A stretch of 64,000 bases of DNA from Luscinia megarhynchos (taxonomy: Eukaryota > Chordata > Aves > Passeriformes > Turdidae). Of this stretch, positions 43,937 through 55,796 are shown piece after piece. The position numbers were made by a program, and so were the translations under genes. The notes under the pieces were generated by a model. The model saw only the letters and a program-made list of their open reading frames with translations, did not search any database and had not been told where the DNA came from. The stretch is taken from NCBI GenBank assembly GCA_034336665.1, contig JAPFBE010000003.1, positions 57,889,352-57,953,351 of the forward strand, read 5' to 3'. Within the stretch, counting starts at the first letter, position 1. Each line of letters opens with the position of its first letter.

Positions 43937-44198
43937 GAATCATAGAACAATAGAATCCTAGAGTGTCTTTGGTTGGAGGGGGCCTTAAAGATCATCTGGT
44001 TCCAATCCCCCTGCCAGGGGGGGCTCCACTTGACCAGGTTGCTCAAAACCCCATCCAACCTGGCCTTGAACACTTCTGGAGATGGGGCATCCACAGTCTC
44101 TCTGGGCAACCTGTGCCAGTGTCTCAGCACCCTCACATAAAGAATTTCTTCCTAATTCCAAATCTAAATCTACGCTTCTTCAGCTGAAAGCCATTGAA
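43937..44198 (-). mobile_element. CR1 LINE 3' fragment
   Basis: Read on the plus strand, this shows the reverse complement of a CR1 3' end. It opens with a GAATCATAGAA-type terminal repeat, then GGTTGGAGGGGGCCTTAAAG, GATCATCTGGTTCCAA, CCAGGTTGCTCAAAACCCCA, TCCAACCTGGCCTTGAACAC, CTCTCTGGGCAACCTGTGCC, AAGAATTTCTTCCTAAT and a final AAAGCCATT. It is the best preserved repeat in the window, about 260 bp, truncated at its 5' end as is usual for CR1. It lies less than 700 bp beyond the proposed OLFM4 poly(A) site, in the same orientation as the gene. Confidence 0.93.
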
Positions 44199-44889
44199 AC
44201 ATTAAAAACATTGAAGGAAGGACTTGAGAACCACAATCAATTCACCAGAATCTATTTCTTTCATGCTAACACAAACTCCCTCCCTGAAAGGTGGCGAGCT
44301 GAGGAGCCTCAAGGCACGTGCTGATGGCATTTCTTGATACTAAGTGGAGAGCTATTCACCTTCCTTGACATACACACAGATGAAGAGAGAAAAAATATTT
44401 TTTGGAGTATTTTCTTCTTCCTTTCTAAGCCAAATCCTTATTTGGTCTATTGCAGATTATTCACATGGCAGCCTTGTCTGTACTGCCTGATCTGATTACT
44501 GCACCAACGCCTCCACGGCTTTCAAATTCATTTCACAGGTTTCCAAGAAACAGATGCTGATACCTGATAAGTGGCAGCACCTGGATTCAAAACATGTTAT
44601 CAGTTCATCTGCCTCCAATATCTTGAGTAACATCTCAGCTTGGTGAAGAAGTGTTGCCCTAACCAGCTAACATATTTCCATGCAGGGAAATAAAGCTCTC
44701 TTCCGTACTTGTTGACATACAGATTCACACCACTGCGTTTTTCCTACTTAAGCACATGAAGTCCCAGTGAGTGCAGTGATCCTGTTTCAAATATTTGGTG
44801 CCAAGAGCTCCTGTTGCATCCCAGAAGTTACCTATTTGTCACAAACAGCTTTAAATGGCTCTATGGAACAGATTCTTTGAAAACAGTTT

Positions 44890-46307
44890 TTTATTAAAAC
44901 AAAAGCAATCATTTGCATACATGTTGATTTCGATTATCAGAAGACACAGACACGGTTGCATATGTAACAGAAGAAAATGAACCAAATGAACTGCTTTCTC
45001 TGTCAATTCCGAGCTCTGAATTTCAGTGTATTTACTTGCTTTCTGACATGATGAAATAAGATATTGTTACAGCACACATATTCAGAAACTATCACACAAT
45101 ACCCATTAAAAAAATGAAAACCATATCATATATTCAACTAGTTTGACCAGACTACTCATGCTTTCCACAAGACCTCTTACTTTGCTGTAAGACAGAATTA
45201 CCCAGGGAACAAATTGGAGGCTAGATTAAAAAGGCTCTCAGGAATGACTACAGAATGACAAAAATTTTGAAAAAAGGCACATCAAATAACACATCTGTTA
45301 TTCTATGGCAATGTATTATATACACCAAGAGCCACTCATGGCAAATAAAGTCAATGGGAAGGTTTGCATAAACTTAGAAGAGCATAAAGTAAAGAAAAAC
45401 AGTGTTCTTTGCACTGCACTGGCTGGAAAATGGAGTCTATAGCTAGATTGTAGTAAGACCATTCCTAAAGCCTGTTAAGACACACAGAATTAGCAAGGGA
45501 AGCACTGCAGGACAGAAGGGAAAATTGATGAAAACCATACTGCCAGTTTTGCTTCCACAAGCACTCCAGTAAGGCAGCCTGGTAGTGTGGCAGCTAGGGA
45601 GAGTGTTGAACTGCTCAGAAGCAGCTATAGGTGGGGGCCAGGGGCCACTGTCCCACTGCATCACTGCTGTCGAGGTCAGTGAGCCCTGTCCCTTCCTCAA
45701 TGGCTTCTCTTCCCTTCCTGTGGTAGGACTCACACAGCAAAGTGCATTTTTACCCTCCTTCCTGAAGTCTTGAGCCAGATACTACTGCTTCCAACGAACA
45801 AATGGATTGCTGTCTTCCAACTAAGTCTTCTTCCTAATCTATTTTAATCCTTGAACTAATTTCTCTGAGGCCTCATTTCACTCTGATGAAGATCAGTGGA
45901 AATACATTCTGTTTCTGAGTGTCTTGCCTGTGTTGCTCTGACAAATGCAAATCAGTGGGTAATTAGCTACTCAGTCACCAGATAGTCTGTGCCCAGCTAT
46001 TTCTGCAAACAAAAAGCACTAAATCGATGCACTAAAGCTACCCCCAGAGACAGGACAATTGTAAAGCACTAAGCACCAATAAACACCAAGCAAAAGCTAA
46101 AAAACCCTATAGTGCCAACTGCTGCCAGCAATATTAGTGGTCAGAGTGGGCAATCCTTTTAAAGGAGGTAAGTACCTGTATGATGCCCTCACATGCAGTA
46201 CATCAGACCAGATGAACTCTGAACTGGCAGTAGCATTGTCTAAAGATCCATTGGATTTCTCATATTGGCTGCTGCCAGTTTTATCATATGTCTATGTCCC
46301 TGAGGTA
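44890..46307 (-). other. OLFM4: Putative OLFM4 3' untranslated region with candidate poly(A) signal
   Basis: Downstream of the TAG stop there is no further open frame in register. On the minus strand the first canonical AATAAA I find is at 44895-44890, with a TGTTTGTG-type GU-rich stretch about 40 nt further on (around 44850). This would give a 3' UTR of about 1.4 kb, which is ordinary for the family. An ATTAAA variant at 45848-45843 could end a shorter form. The exact end cannot be fixed without transcript data. Confidence 0.45.
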
Positions 46308-47101
46308 CTAAGCCTGAAAAATCGCATCATATCTTACAAGGTAGCCATCACTGTAAACATACAGCTTCTGATCTGTGGGGCTATAATCAATACTCTGGAT
46401 TGTATCTAACTTTTTATCCATAATGATACTAATTCTACCTTCATGACCAGTACTTGTGTCATACATGTAGAAGATCTCCTCTTTCTTAGTGTTCAATGGC
46501 CTTGTGGCATAAAGAACACCACATAACATGAAAGCATTGGAAACAGATGGCTTGTACTGTCTTGTCTGCCAAGTATTTAGCACATCAAGTGTGGTCTCAT
46601 TGAGCTTGCTAATCACAATGTTGCCCACGTTATTTTCAGTTGAATATATTACCCATAACCCACTTTCATCCACGGCAAAATCTATGTCCTGCCATGCTAC
46701 GCCTGCATAAGAGAAGCGGTTACCAACAGTAGCACCGGGAAGCACCTTCTTCAAAACCTGCGTGTTTGTGTTTATATCATACTTCACCATATAACTCGAA
46801 CCATAAGCATGATAGTACAAATGATTTTTATAAAGGGCAGCACCACTTCCTTCCCCATATGTTACTCTCCTTTCATACATGGATTTAAACAGCAGCACAT
46901 CATCAAAGGATCTATAAATTCTGAAGTATTCTAAGTATCTCCCATCGGTGTTCAATGGTGCAACCCAATAGACTTCCTTCTCTGGGTTAGAGGGATAGTA
47001 ATCTCTACCCCAGGATCCATATTTGTAGGAAAATCCTCTCCAGTTCAGCTTGGCAACATAAGGCTGGCTAACATTCATCAGTCCACGGTGAAGGCAGGTA
47101 C
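46308..47101 (-). CDS. OLFM4: OLFM4 last coding exon (complete olfactomedin domain)
   Basis: This exon encodes residues 174 (split Gly) to 437 and ends in TAG at 46308-46310. The acceptor is TTTACTTGCAG. The whole olfactomedin (OLF) beta-propeller domain lies in this exon. It opens with GTCLHRG and ends in [14 protein letters not shown]. The cysteine at residue 176 and the one at 367 (SNAFMLCG) are the pair expected to form the conserved intradomain disulfide. Family hallmarks are [46 protein letters not shown] and GLWVIYSTE; the Asp residues in QDIDFAVDE, the Asn in SNAF and the Asp in YSDGY sit where calcium-coordinating residues lie in related OLF domains. Sequons NVS and NET are present. 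OLFM4 is a secreted glycoprotein of gut crypt cells and neutrophils in mammals, reported to bind lectins and cadherins. A start codon apparent at 47144 lies in the intron and is not the true start. The reading frame is intact. Confidence 0.96.
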
Positions 47102-49840
47102 CTGCAAGTAAAGAGAAAAAAGACAAAGCAAACAGGTTTTCCAAATGTCATTACTATTTGCAGACCATAGCCTCTAGACTGTGTTTAGTAGAGAACAGCT
47201 TTGTGACCAAGCACAGACATAAATGCACAGCTTCATGTGTAAAAAGCTCATTTTGGGCCAAGGTCAGCAACTGGATGGCATCCAGTGTTCCAAGTTGACT
47301 CAAAACTCAGAAAAAAAAGTAGAGCACATATTATTACACTTATTTGAAAAGGAAGGTGGGGGATTAATTCACAGAAAGTAAGTGCTCGCTGTACTGTTCT
47401 GTACAAGGGACGGATTTCTGTTTCTACCCATTTGAGGCAGGCCAGCCTGATGCATTAGGAAATCCCTTGGAAAATACAATTTCAGAAGCATTTTAGGTTA
47501 TTTTCTACCTCAGTGGAATTGAAAGCATGGGAGTTGGAGGGGGAGTGAAAGAATGAGGAGCATCTGATTTCTGTGTATTTCACTGTGGAGGGGAAGAAAG
47601 GAGCAGCAGCAGTAGTAATTCCAGAGTCATATTTCAGATTAGCATTCTGCTGTCAAAATCACAGCTTTACAACTGTGTGTCACAGCCACATGGTGCCTTC
47701 TACCTCAGGCCCTCAAAGAAATCTGCAGACAGTAACAATCACAGCCCAGGAAATGTAGACTGATATTACTCTGACTTTTCATGTGGGGCGACTCTAAAGA
47801 AAATATGACTTCAAGCTGAACCAGAACAGCTCTGTTTTACACATATCAACCACAAAAACATTTTCAGGATCATGGAAATAATAATTTAAATACAAGAAAC
47901 AGTTTCCTTTTAATCATGCTGACATTCCTGTTTCCTGATAAATTCTCAATATTGTTTGTCATTGGTAGGAAAAAAACTCCACTCAAAAATGTCCCTAGGC
48001 TTCTGATGAGTGTGAAGCTGCCACTGGCAAAAACCAGCATGCACTTTTCCAAGTTTTAACATTAGTTTTTTGTATTACTGCCACAAAAGTGTCCCAGATT
48101 TTCCTCTGTTACCTGAGGTAACAGGGACAGAGATATCAAATGGCTGACACCATCTCAGAAGCTAAGTGGTACTCCAATGTTTCCAAGTGCACCAGGGTGT
48201 CCTAGGCACTGGATAGTCTTCCCTTTTAAAGATGGAGTACAATACGAATAGACCCAAGTCTCACACATCAGTTAGTGAATAAATTAATGGCCACAAATTT
48301 TGGTGTTAATAAATGTTTTGCTCCCTCAAAACATGAATTCTGTGCACTGACAGCTATGGTGCTGATGAAAGTCAAGACTATCTTTTGAGGTTTTAATACT
48401 TAGAGTGGGAACCATGTCATGGTTTCTTACAGCTTCTATGACAAGAATGGCTCATAAGCTCAGTCATATGATGGGATATCTGGCATATAATAACCTCTGT
48501 CTTAGTACAAAGAAAGAGGAGTAACAGAGAAAGATTTTATCTTTTGCCCTCAAAGCTGACCATCCTTAAGCACGGACAGACAATACTTATGGGGATGAAT
48601 TGGAAACTCCTGAAACCATGGACAGAAAAAGTCTAGAAGACATTTTGCTCTCTAAGGCTTTGCAGTCCATCTCACAGAAAGAAGAAAAATTAGAGGTAGA
48701 CCAATCTGAAGTATTCTACTTAGAAAAAGACTGGGAAACAAGATAATTGGTGAAAAAAAATGCACAGTTGCAAAAGCAGAGAAATCTTTTCCTGATCTGC
48801 TTTGCCCAGGAGAAAGGGATTAGAAAACCCGTGTCCTGAATGTTTGTAGTGTCCAAGCACTGACATTTGTGCTGATGTGTAAAGTTGATTTGGTCAGTGA
48901 AGCCCTGCATGTCTCCCCCTTTCTCAAAATGTTCTCTTTCTCTGCTTCTACTACATAACACCTTCACTCCTCACAGTTTTATGCTAGTGACTGCAACCTG
49001 AGGGACATGTGATTCACCTGCAGCCTCCTCTTAACAGCTTTGAGGAAGGTGGGGAGTGGTTTCATATCAGATATAAATCACTACAATGAGATAAATCCCT
49101 ATGTCCCCAGGCCATGTTGGCAACTACTTCGGGGTCAGTATTGTCCATGGGAGCAAACTTCACCACTGAGTCTCCATCTGATGGCAGAGAAGGTGGCACG
49201 AATTGTAAACACTCCCATCTCCTCCCCCAGACACTTTTGTGTCCTGGGTTTCTTGCGGCTGAAACATGGCATGACCCTGGTTGAATGCTGCTTTCTTTCG
49301 TGCCACCAAGAATCCGTTCAAATCAGCATTCCTGGCTGGGAGCAGATGAGCATTTAAGCATGCACTTAAGTGCTTTACAAAGGACGAGGCCCTGGAGCAG
49401 AAACCTCATTTCCAAATATAGCACACAAGGCGGGCACTGCTGTATGGCTGGCCAGGCTGTATCTCTGGAAATGGCACGTAGCATGTCTAGTAACATGGCC
49501 TCAGCACTTGGCACAGCTACCAGCCTTTGGAGGTGCTTACACCTCAGCTCATGCAAAGGAGGAAAGCTATGGCAGCCAGTGCAAAATGGCTTGCAGCCTG
49601 CCAACTTCATAAATCAATTTGAGCTGTTTTTTCCTCATATCTCTATTATGTATTGTTACACCTGGCATGAGGACTTCTTTAAAGATGGTGACATATTGAA
49701 TATATTACTCTGCTTAAATCACAATAAACTTATCTCAGAATTAAATGGTTATTAAATGCTCTAAAACTCTTCATTTGTTTAAAAAAATGTAGCACCAAAG
49801 CTTGCAGGTAGTGAAGCACTGCTAAGCTCATCTATATGCG

Positions 49841-50103
49841 ACCTCAAATAATTTTTCATGTCATTAAGCAGAACACAGTTCCAGATTTATTTTAATAATT
49901 TATACATTGTTTCATAAATAAAAAACAAACGTGTGTGCAGCGGAGAGACCTTTTTTTACAAAAGAAATAATAAATTATTATTTCTTCCCTTAAAGAGATC
50001 TCTCTGCTGAACACTTGTTTGGTTTTTATTTATGAAACAATGAATTATTAAAATAAAGTTAGAAGTGTGTTCCGTTTTAATGACATCAAAAATTGTCTGA
50101 GGT
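49841..50103. repeat. Long imperfect inverted repeat (arms about 130 nt) in OLFM4 intron 4
   Basis: The left arm (49841-49973) and right arm (49975-50103) are reverse complements of each other over nearly their whole length, with a single-base centre at 49974. The innermost 12 nt on each side match perfectly (AAGAAATAATAA against its complement). Further out, TTTATTTTAATAATT, CATTGTTTCATAAATAAAAA and ATGTCATTAA are shared exactly by the two arms in inverted orientation. By eye about 80-85% of bases pair, with a few 1-4 nt indels. Many differences are A/G or C/T, so some positions would still form G-U pairs in RNA. Weaker similarity may extend another 20-25 nt outward. It could be an old palindromic (MITE-like) element or a conserved hairpin; the sequence alone does not decide. 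Confidence 0.9.
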
Positions 50104-53100
50104 TTCCATAGAGTATGTGCTTGATTTTTATTTCCTTGGAAATTCTCCCATAATTATTATTTTTTTTTACAAAAATCCTCTGTGGCAGTCGGGGGTGATC
50201 TGTCTTTCACGCAGGTTCAGAAGAATTCATTGTTGTTTATTTAATCTAAACTTGCCTCCCTGTCTAGGTCTTGTGGGAAAAAATGCACAAAGGAAACAAA
50301 GTGTCATGTAATTTTGTAAATATTAGAAGGTACTTGAAATAAATCCATATGTATTATTCAAACTTTCAAGTTTTTAGCTCCTTTCTCCATTGTTTTGGTC
50401 CACAGATAAATGACATCCTAGTATTTCTGCCATCCTTTGTCTCATGCTTATGTAGCACAGAAGGGAAGGACTAGCACAGGTACATACACACATACTTGTC
50501 CCCAAATAAAGAACCAGTATCTCAACCCAATTAGATACTAATCCTTCTGATTTATCAGAAAAAAGAGCTGACACCTAATTGTCAGGGCTGAATGGAGCCT
50601 GGCTTGCTTGGCTAACAGGCTGCAGAACTGAGCACGAGGCCCATGCTGCTGGGTCTTGCTTTACCCACTTCACTCTGAAGTACTGGCAGAGCACATCAGC
50701 TACTTACTCCAATACAAGAAAACATTCCAGCAGCCTCCTCCCACCAAGCAGCTGCATCTGATTGCAGAAGAGAAAGGACCACTCTTGGCCTATGCAGCCA
50801 AGGGCTGAGATCCCAAAGACAGAGCTCTGAAAGAAAGGCTCATCCTAGCTGCTACTGTCTCACTGCCACAGGAAGACTCACAAAGACACTCCAGTCTTCC
50901 ACCAGTATCATGGGGGACAGACACAGGCTTGCAGCTGCATTAAAGAAGACCCATGTTGGCAACATCTAACTGGGGATGAGGTGGAGGGAGGGCTGGGTTT
51001 CATCTGACATGCCTGAAGGCAATTGAACAGCTAAGGTCCTCCAACTCAGCTCCCTCCAATGCCCCTGAATAAATGCATGTGTTTCCAAGGCAGTTCAGGA
51101 AGTCCTGGGGAGGATAACTGGCCAGTTCTTTTCAAGTGCCTCTAGGCATATCTCTCTGTTGGTGTATGAATGTATTCAGTGCAAAGCACAACCCAAAATA
51201 TTGAAAAAACACAGATGGCTAGGGTCCATAGGAGGTAAGATATAAGCTAAGAGTGAAATCACTATAAGACTTTAATATGATTGCCTGAGTTTCAGCATTA
51301 GGCTACTCCAGGTATTCCTTCTGCTGAGACCCACTCACCAGTAGCTTGAAATCCTTAATTTCTGAGGGTATAAAATCCAGGAATAAAAAGAGCACTGTTC
51401 CTTTTTCCCTTTCTCTCCGTTTTGCCTTTGAATTTCATCTGCTTCCTTTCTCAGATTATTTCAGTAAGGTGTAACACAGAATCTGCTACAGAGTCCTCAG
51501 AAGACCATCCTGGGGTCTTTTCTTTCTATACCTACCCAAATGCAGCCTCATGAGATTAGCCCAAAGGAAAATGAATGGATAAAATTTCTTCCCACTGGAG
51601 TGGTGAGGAGAGAGATGCCATGAACCATTGCAGATAGGAAAGCCAGTGATAATGATGGGGATTACTACCTATATATCAGACACTCAGACACATACCTCCC
51701 CACTCAGAGGGTAAGGCAAATGGAAACCAGTGATTTCTTTCTGCTATGTTATTTGAGAACAGGCCTGCTCACTTGGAGAAATACAGCAGCAAAAGCCTTG
51801 GGGGACAGAGTCAGAGGGGCTGCATACTATAGCAGTGTGAAGCAAGAAGCTTTAATTAAACTTGCATTTAGACTCATGATCTTAGACAGCTTGGGGATTA
51901 GCCAAACTCTCTCTAGTTCATGCAGCCTACCCAAAATATGCAGGAGAGAGGATGAAGGGGGAAAGAAAAAGCAATCTGAAAACAGGACAAAGAGTCAGTT
52001 TAATACAAACATTATAAATATAATATGAACTAAAATCGGGGCAAGGCCAAGACGTTTGGCAAGAATTCAAGGCATTCAAGCTTGCAGAGAAAACATACAG
52101 AAATTGTATTCAAACACACAAATGGGTGCTAGAAAGCTCCAGAGGCTTAGCTGTGAACATCCATGCAGCACCTCCAAAATGACCAGCTAGGATATGCAGC
52201 TCCCTCACATACGTATTCCATCTTCCCAAGCAAAAATATCTTAGTACTTCTAATACAGTCTGCAAGACATGTAGTTGCTCTACAAAGTCCTGTGCACAGA
52301 TGATAGTTGCTCCCCACCAGTCACACAAAGTCACAGTATGCTACTTCTGTGTGGATTAGCAGGGATCTGAGCCTAGGTAACACCTGGGTTATCTATAGAG
52401 CTAGCATCTTCCAACATGAAGAAAACTTGCCAGCCTACAGCTGTTTCTCTGCCAGTCCTTTGTGCCATCTTCAGAGAGCACACTCACACTAAAGGAGACC
52501 ATGTGATAATACACTTACAAACATCCTCCAACCTCTCCCAGGTTCCTAACTCTGGACAGAAAAACTCACAGACACCAGAGATTGTCCTCAACTGATGTCA
52601 GTGCTGGTAACTCTCTGGAAGTTGTCATACCAAGTAGAGTTTTGACCTCCTTCATTCTTTTCTGCTACAATGCACTGTTGCATATGCCTGATCTGTCTGA
52701 CCAGTCAGGAATAAGGCAATGCCAAAGGAATACCATTTTGGGATGAGATCAAGTCTATCCATCTCCCTACCACATCCTGAGAAACAATGCTAAATAAGTC
52801 TATTATAGTCACAATTCCATGCAGTTCCATTTACCCATCCCAGAGCTACCATCCTGCTCTAGACCACGACTTGCCTATCCCTGCATGGAGCTGCACTCCA
52901 AGTTAGTTTCACCTTTCCTACTCAGTGAAAGCTGCTGTGTCCCAGAGACACCAGCCAACCACCCAGATGATAAAAGCAGCCCTCTCACCTATCACTCATA
53001 GAAGGACACAGTATTCTTGTTCTGGAACTCAGTATTTTTTCACCAAAACAAAAGCTTGCTGTAGTCTCGAAGAGAATGAGATTGTTTCTTTCTACACACC

Positions 53101-54228
53101 ATCACCCTCAATAAATCAGTGAGATGTCCTTCAAGTATTTCTAAAACACTGTGGAGGTTTTTTTCATTGAAACATTTTAAGCCCTTCCTTAAGGAGCAGA
53201 GAAAGGCCTTGAGATTTTTTACTGCGGCTTTTTGTTTCAGATTTCTCTGCTGTCTGATTCCCAGACAAGGTGTTACTCATGCATTCTGTCAGAGAAACAC
53301 AGCAATGGTTTGCACAGCCATGAGTCCCTAAGGAGGGACTCCTCACCCTAAGGGGAGCTTGTATTTCTGCCTCTCACCGTTCCAATGAGATGCTTGAATT
53401 AGCTGACCTCAAGGTGATGAGAGGCAAATGCTGATAGGTGCAGATTTGTGCTCCTTGAAAGCAGGACATGGCCCTTCCTTTATTATGGGTTCCTCTAGCT
53501 GATTGGCAATCAGTTTACGTGAAAAAGCAAGAATCTTCCCCTGGGTATTGTATACAACACAGCACTTTTGCTCTTACGATACTCTGGCTAAAGGAATCCC
53601 ATGTTTATAAAACACTCAGGGGACCAACATGGTTTTAGAAATCCTCCTATCAGTTAGCAACTGGGATTCTTGACCTGTCATATCTAATCTAGTGTTTCCT
53701 AAATGTTTTGCTCCAGTATATCATATCTAACTCTCAAAATTTCTCAGACTATGATTCACTCACAATGTGATTTTTCAAACTAAATGCAATGTCAAGACAA
53801 AAGTTCTTTTGGTTATAAACGAATTATCACACACCCCATAACTCTTAACACTATTATATGAAGTGCATTCTGGGAGCCACCAATCCAAGCCCCAGAATAC
53901 AACCTTTCCTAGTTAAGAAAACCTTAGTTCCATTGAAATCAGTAATACAGCTCCCCCTCATCCTCCTGAGACAATAATTTTTCCCCAGGTCCCTTGGCCA
54001 CCTGTTTTAGAAGCATCTTCTGACTGTGAAGCAAAAGTAATCTTCATGCGAAGCTCCCTTCTGGAACTTACATCTCAACAGTTTTAGTACATCAACAATT
54101 GCTCATACATTTTCCAAGCAGCATTAGAGCAATATTGCCATGAACACAGGTCACTTTCACAGGAACTACTAAAAATCAAAGTTAGTTGGTAAAAAACATT
54201 GTTTCCCACAGTTAATTTTTCTGGAATG

Positions 54229-54247
54229 AAAAAAAAAAAAAAAAAAA
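54229..54247. repeat. Poly(A) run of 19
   Basis: An uninterrupted run of 19 A on the plus strand inside OLFM4 intron 4, followed by GAGAAGAGGG. It reads as poly(T) in the OLFM4 transcript, about 280 nt downstream of the exon 4 donor. Length is likely to vary between individuals. Confidence 0.95.
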
Positions 54248-54527
54248 GAGAAGAGGGATAGAGATTCACTTTTCACACTACATGTAAGAGGAAGACTGCA
54301 ACTTCTTCTAGCTGAAAACAAGCTACTGTGTTTGTAAGACTTTGATTACTGCCTTCATTTTCCTTTTGAACCATTGATGAAAAGTTAGGAGCTGTCTGCT
54401 CAATTTTTCAAGAGATAAGGAGTATCATTACAACTGTATTTAATATTAACAAAGGGAAGTCTCTGCATTTGCAGTTCTAACCATGTATTATATTATCTCT
54501 TCTGTGTTATCCCACAGAAATGCTTAC

Positions 54528-54681
54528 CTGGGGGGAAATAAGGAGGTGATGGAATTTTGGTTGCATTCTCTTCACACTCTTTCAATCGATTCTGCAGAGA
54601 CACGATTTGTCGACGAATTGCAAGGACATTGTTTTTGTCCAGTGACTCTAGTTCACTTACTAGTATAGTCAGATTAGTGAT
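54528..54681 (-). CDS. OLFM4: OLFM4 coding exon 4 (end of coiled coil and linker)
   Basis: The exon is 154 nt: 51 complete codons (residues 123-173) plus one G that completes a glycine codon with the first two bases of the last exon. The acceptor is a long pyrimidine tract ending CCCCTCTAG, and the donor is CAG|GTAAGC. It starts [18 protein letters not shown] and contains [18 protein letters not shown], closely matching the last coiled-coil segment of vertebrate OLFM4. It ends in a proline-rich linker ([10 protein letters not shown]) just before the olfactomedin domain. One NLT sequon is visible, plus a cysteine in the KECEE segment. A 61-residue open frame on the opposite strand covers the same bases and is a shadow. 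Confidence 0.95.
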
Positions 54682-55583
54682 CTAGAGGGGAAAAAAAAGA
54701 CAGCAAGTTTAATGTCAGTGTTATTTTACAGATATTTGCAGGCAGGGCTGATCACAGAGGATGCTGCAGAAAAAGGTTTTAAGAAATAGGCCTTATCCTT
54801 GTAGCCTCAGCTTGACATTTCCAGCAGAGTATGCAATCACAAGCATATACTTTTAGACTAAATTGTATAAACTATGCAAAAATAGTGTTATTTTACTTAG
54901 TGTAAAAATATCCAGTAAGTCTTAGGCAAGTACTAGCAGTTAAACATAAAAAGTACTTATTCCAGCCTTACAAAAGTATTTGCAAATTTTATTTGCAAAG
55001 ATAAATAGTAATTTTAACCACCTGCTTGATGATCTAGCGGGCAATGGAGCAAATGAGATTTCACTTTCCATCTTAAGTAATTATTCTCTCTAGGTGAGTG
55101 ATTAACTACAATTTTCAAAATGTGATTTATAGTCTGCTAGGAAGGTGATAGTCTTTCCCACTTCTTGATTTCATATTGATTGGGCCACTGCCTTAGCAAC
55201 CAGCAGCTAATTTTTTAATTATCTAAATTAAAGCACAGAGCCTTTCAAGCATGGGGGTCTGTAAATTAATATTTATTATAATAATTTACTCAGCCTGTGT
55301 TTAATGTTATGCAAAACTTCTAACTTTAAGACAGATATTTTGCAAAACCAGAGTGGACTCCATTTGCTTTGGGGTTTCTTTACTTTTCTGTGCTCTTTAT
55401 CAAGGAATAAGATGTTAATACATTTAAGGTCAAGATTTCTTTTAATTTATGCTGATGAAATGCTAAAATAATTCAGCTAACTGCAGTAGAAACAGACTGC
55501 ACTTCCTCAACCTAAACACTAAAGAGCAAATAGACTATCTGTGTATTTGAACCCTCTGTGGTTTATTAAGACCTTGGCAATAC
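54682..55583 (-). other. OLFM4: OLFM4 intron 3 (902 nt)
   Basis: This is the shortest intron in the visible part of the gene, bounded by GTATTG and CCTCTAG. It is AT-rich, with a strong pyrimidine tract before exon 4. I see no other feature in it. Confidence 0.9.
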
Positions 55584-55796
55584 CTCCAGATATATTTGCT
55601 CAACGATGGCACTGCTTCCAACAAGGCTGGGTTTCAGCTGAGTGACCAGTCTCTCTAGGTCACTGATTTCCACTTTCAGTAACTGGAAGTCCAGTTCTGT
55701 GTAAGATATGCCACCCGACTCCACTTGCTGCACTCTGATGGTTAGATTGAGGATTTGCTGCTGATACAGTTCAATTTTTTTTGAGTACTCCGTAAC
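55584..55796 (-). CDS. OLFM4: OLFM4 coding exon 3 (coiled-coil exon)
   Basis: The exon is 213 nt and encodes 71 residues (52-122 of the visible protein), phase 0 at both ends. It begins VTEYSKKIELYQQQ after the acceptor CTTTCTTTCAG and ends VEQIYLE before the donor GAG|GTATTG. Joined to exon 2, the sequence across the junction aligns without a gap to the vertebrate OLFM4 pattern. The sequence is rich in regularly spaced Leu, Ile and Val with many Glu, Lys and Gln, as expected for the coiled coil that drives OLFM4 oligomerisation. ISYTELDFQLLKVE is a strongly OLFM4-like segment, and one NLT sequon is present. An open frame continues upstream of the acceptor into the intron, but the splice site and homology define the boundary given here. 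Confidence 0.95.

Larger units (their letters stand above)
47102..54527 (-). other. OLFM4: OLFM4 intron 4 (7426 nt)
   Basis: The intron is bounded by GTAAGC and TTGCAG on the minus strand. It has no supported exon inside. It holds the long inverted repeat at 49841-50103 and a 19-base poly(A) run (poly(T) in the transcript) at 54229-54247. The 156-residue open frame near 49285-49755 on the plus strand shows no recognisable domain, no clean gene-like context and competing frames on the other strand, so it is not annotated as a gene. Confidence 0.85.

Noticed and set aside
47102..47144. In-frame ATG upstream of the OLF-domain exon, suggesting a single-exon gene start
   Set aside because: The stretch is the pyrimidine-rich end of intron 4 with a TTTACTTGCAG acceptor at 47102, and exon 4 joins here exactly in phase.
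49285..49755. 156-codon open frame on the plus strand inside OLFM4 intron 4
   Set aside because: No domain seen, other frames open over the same bases on both strands, and it sits in an intron of a gene on the other strand.
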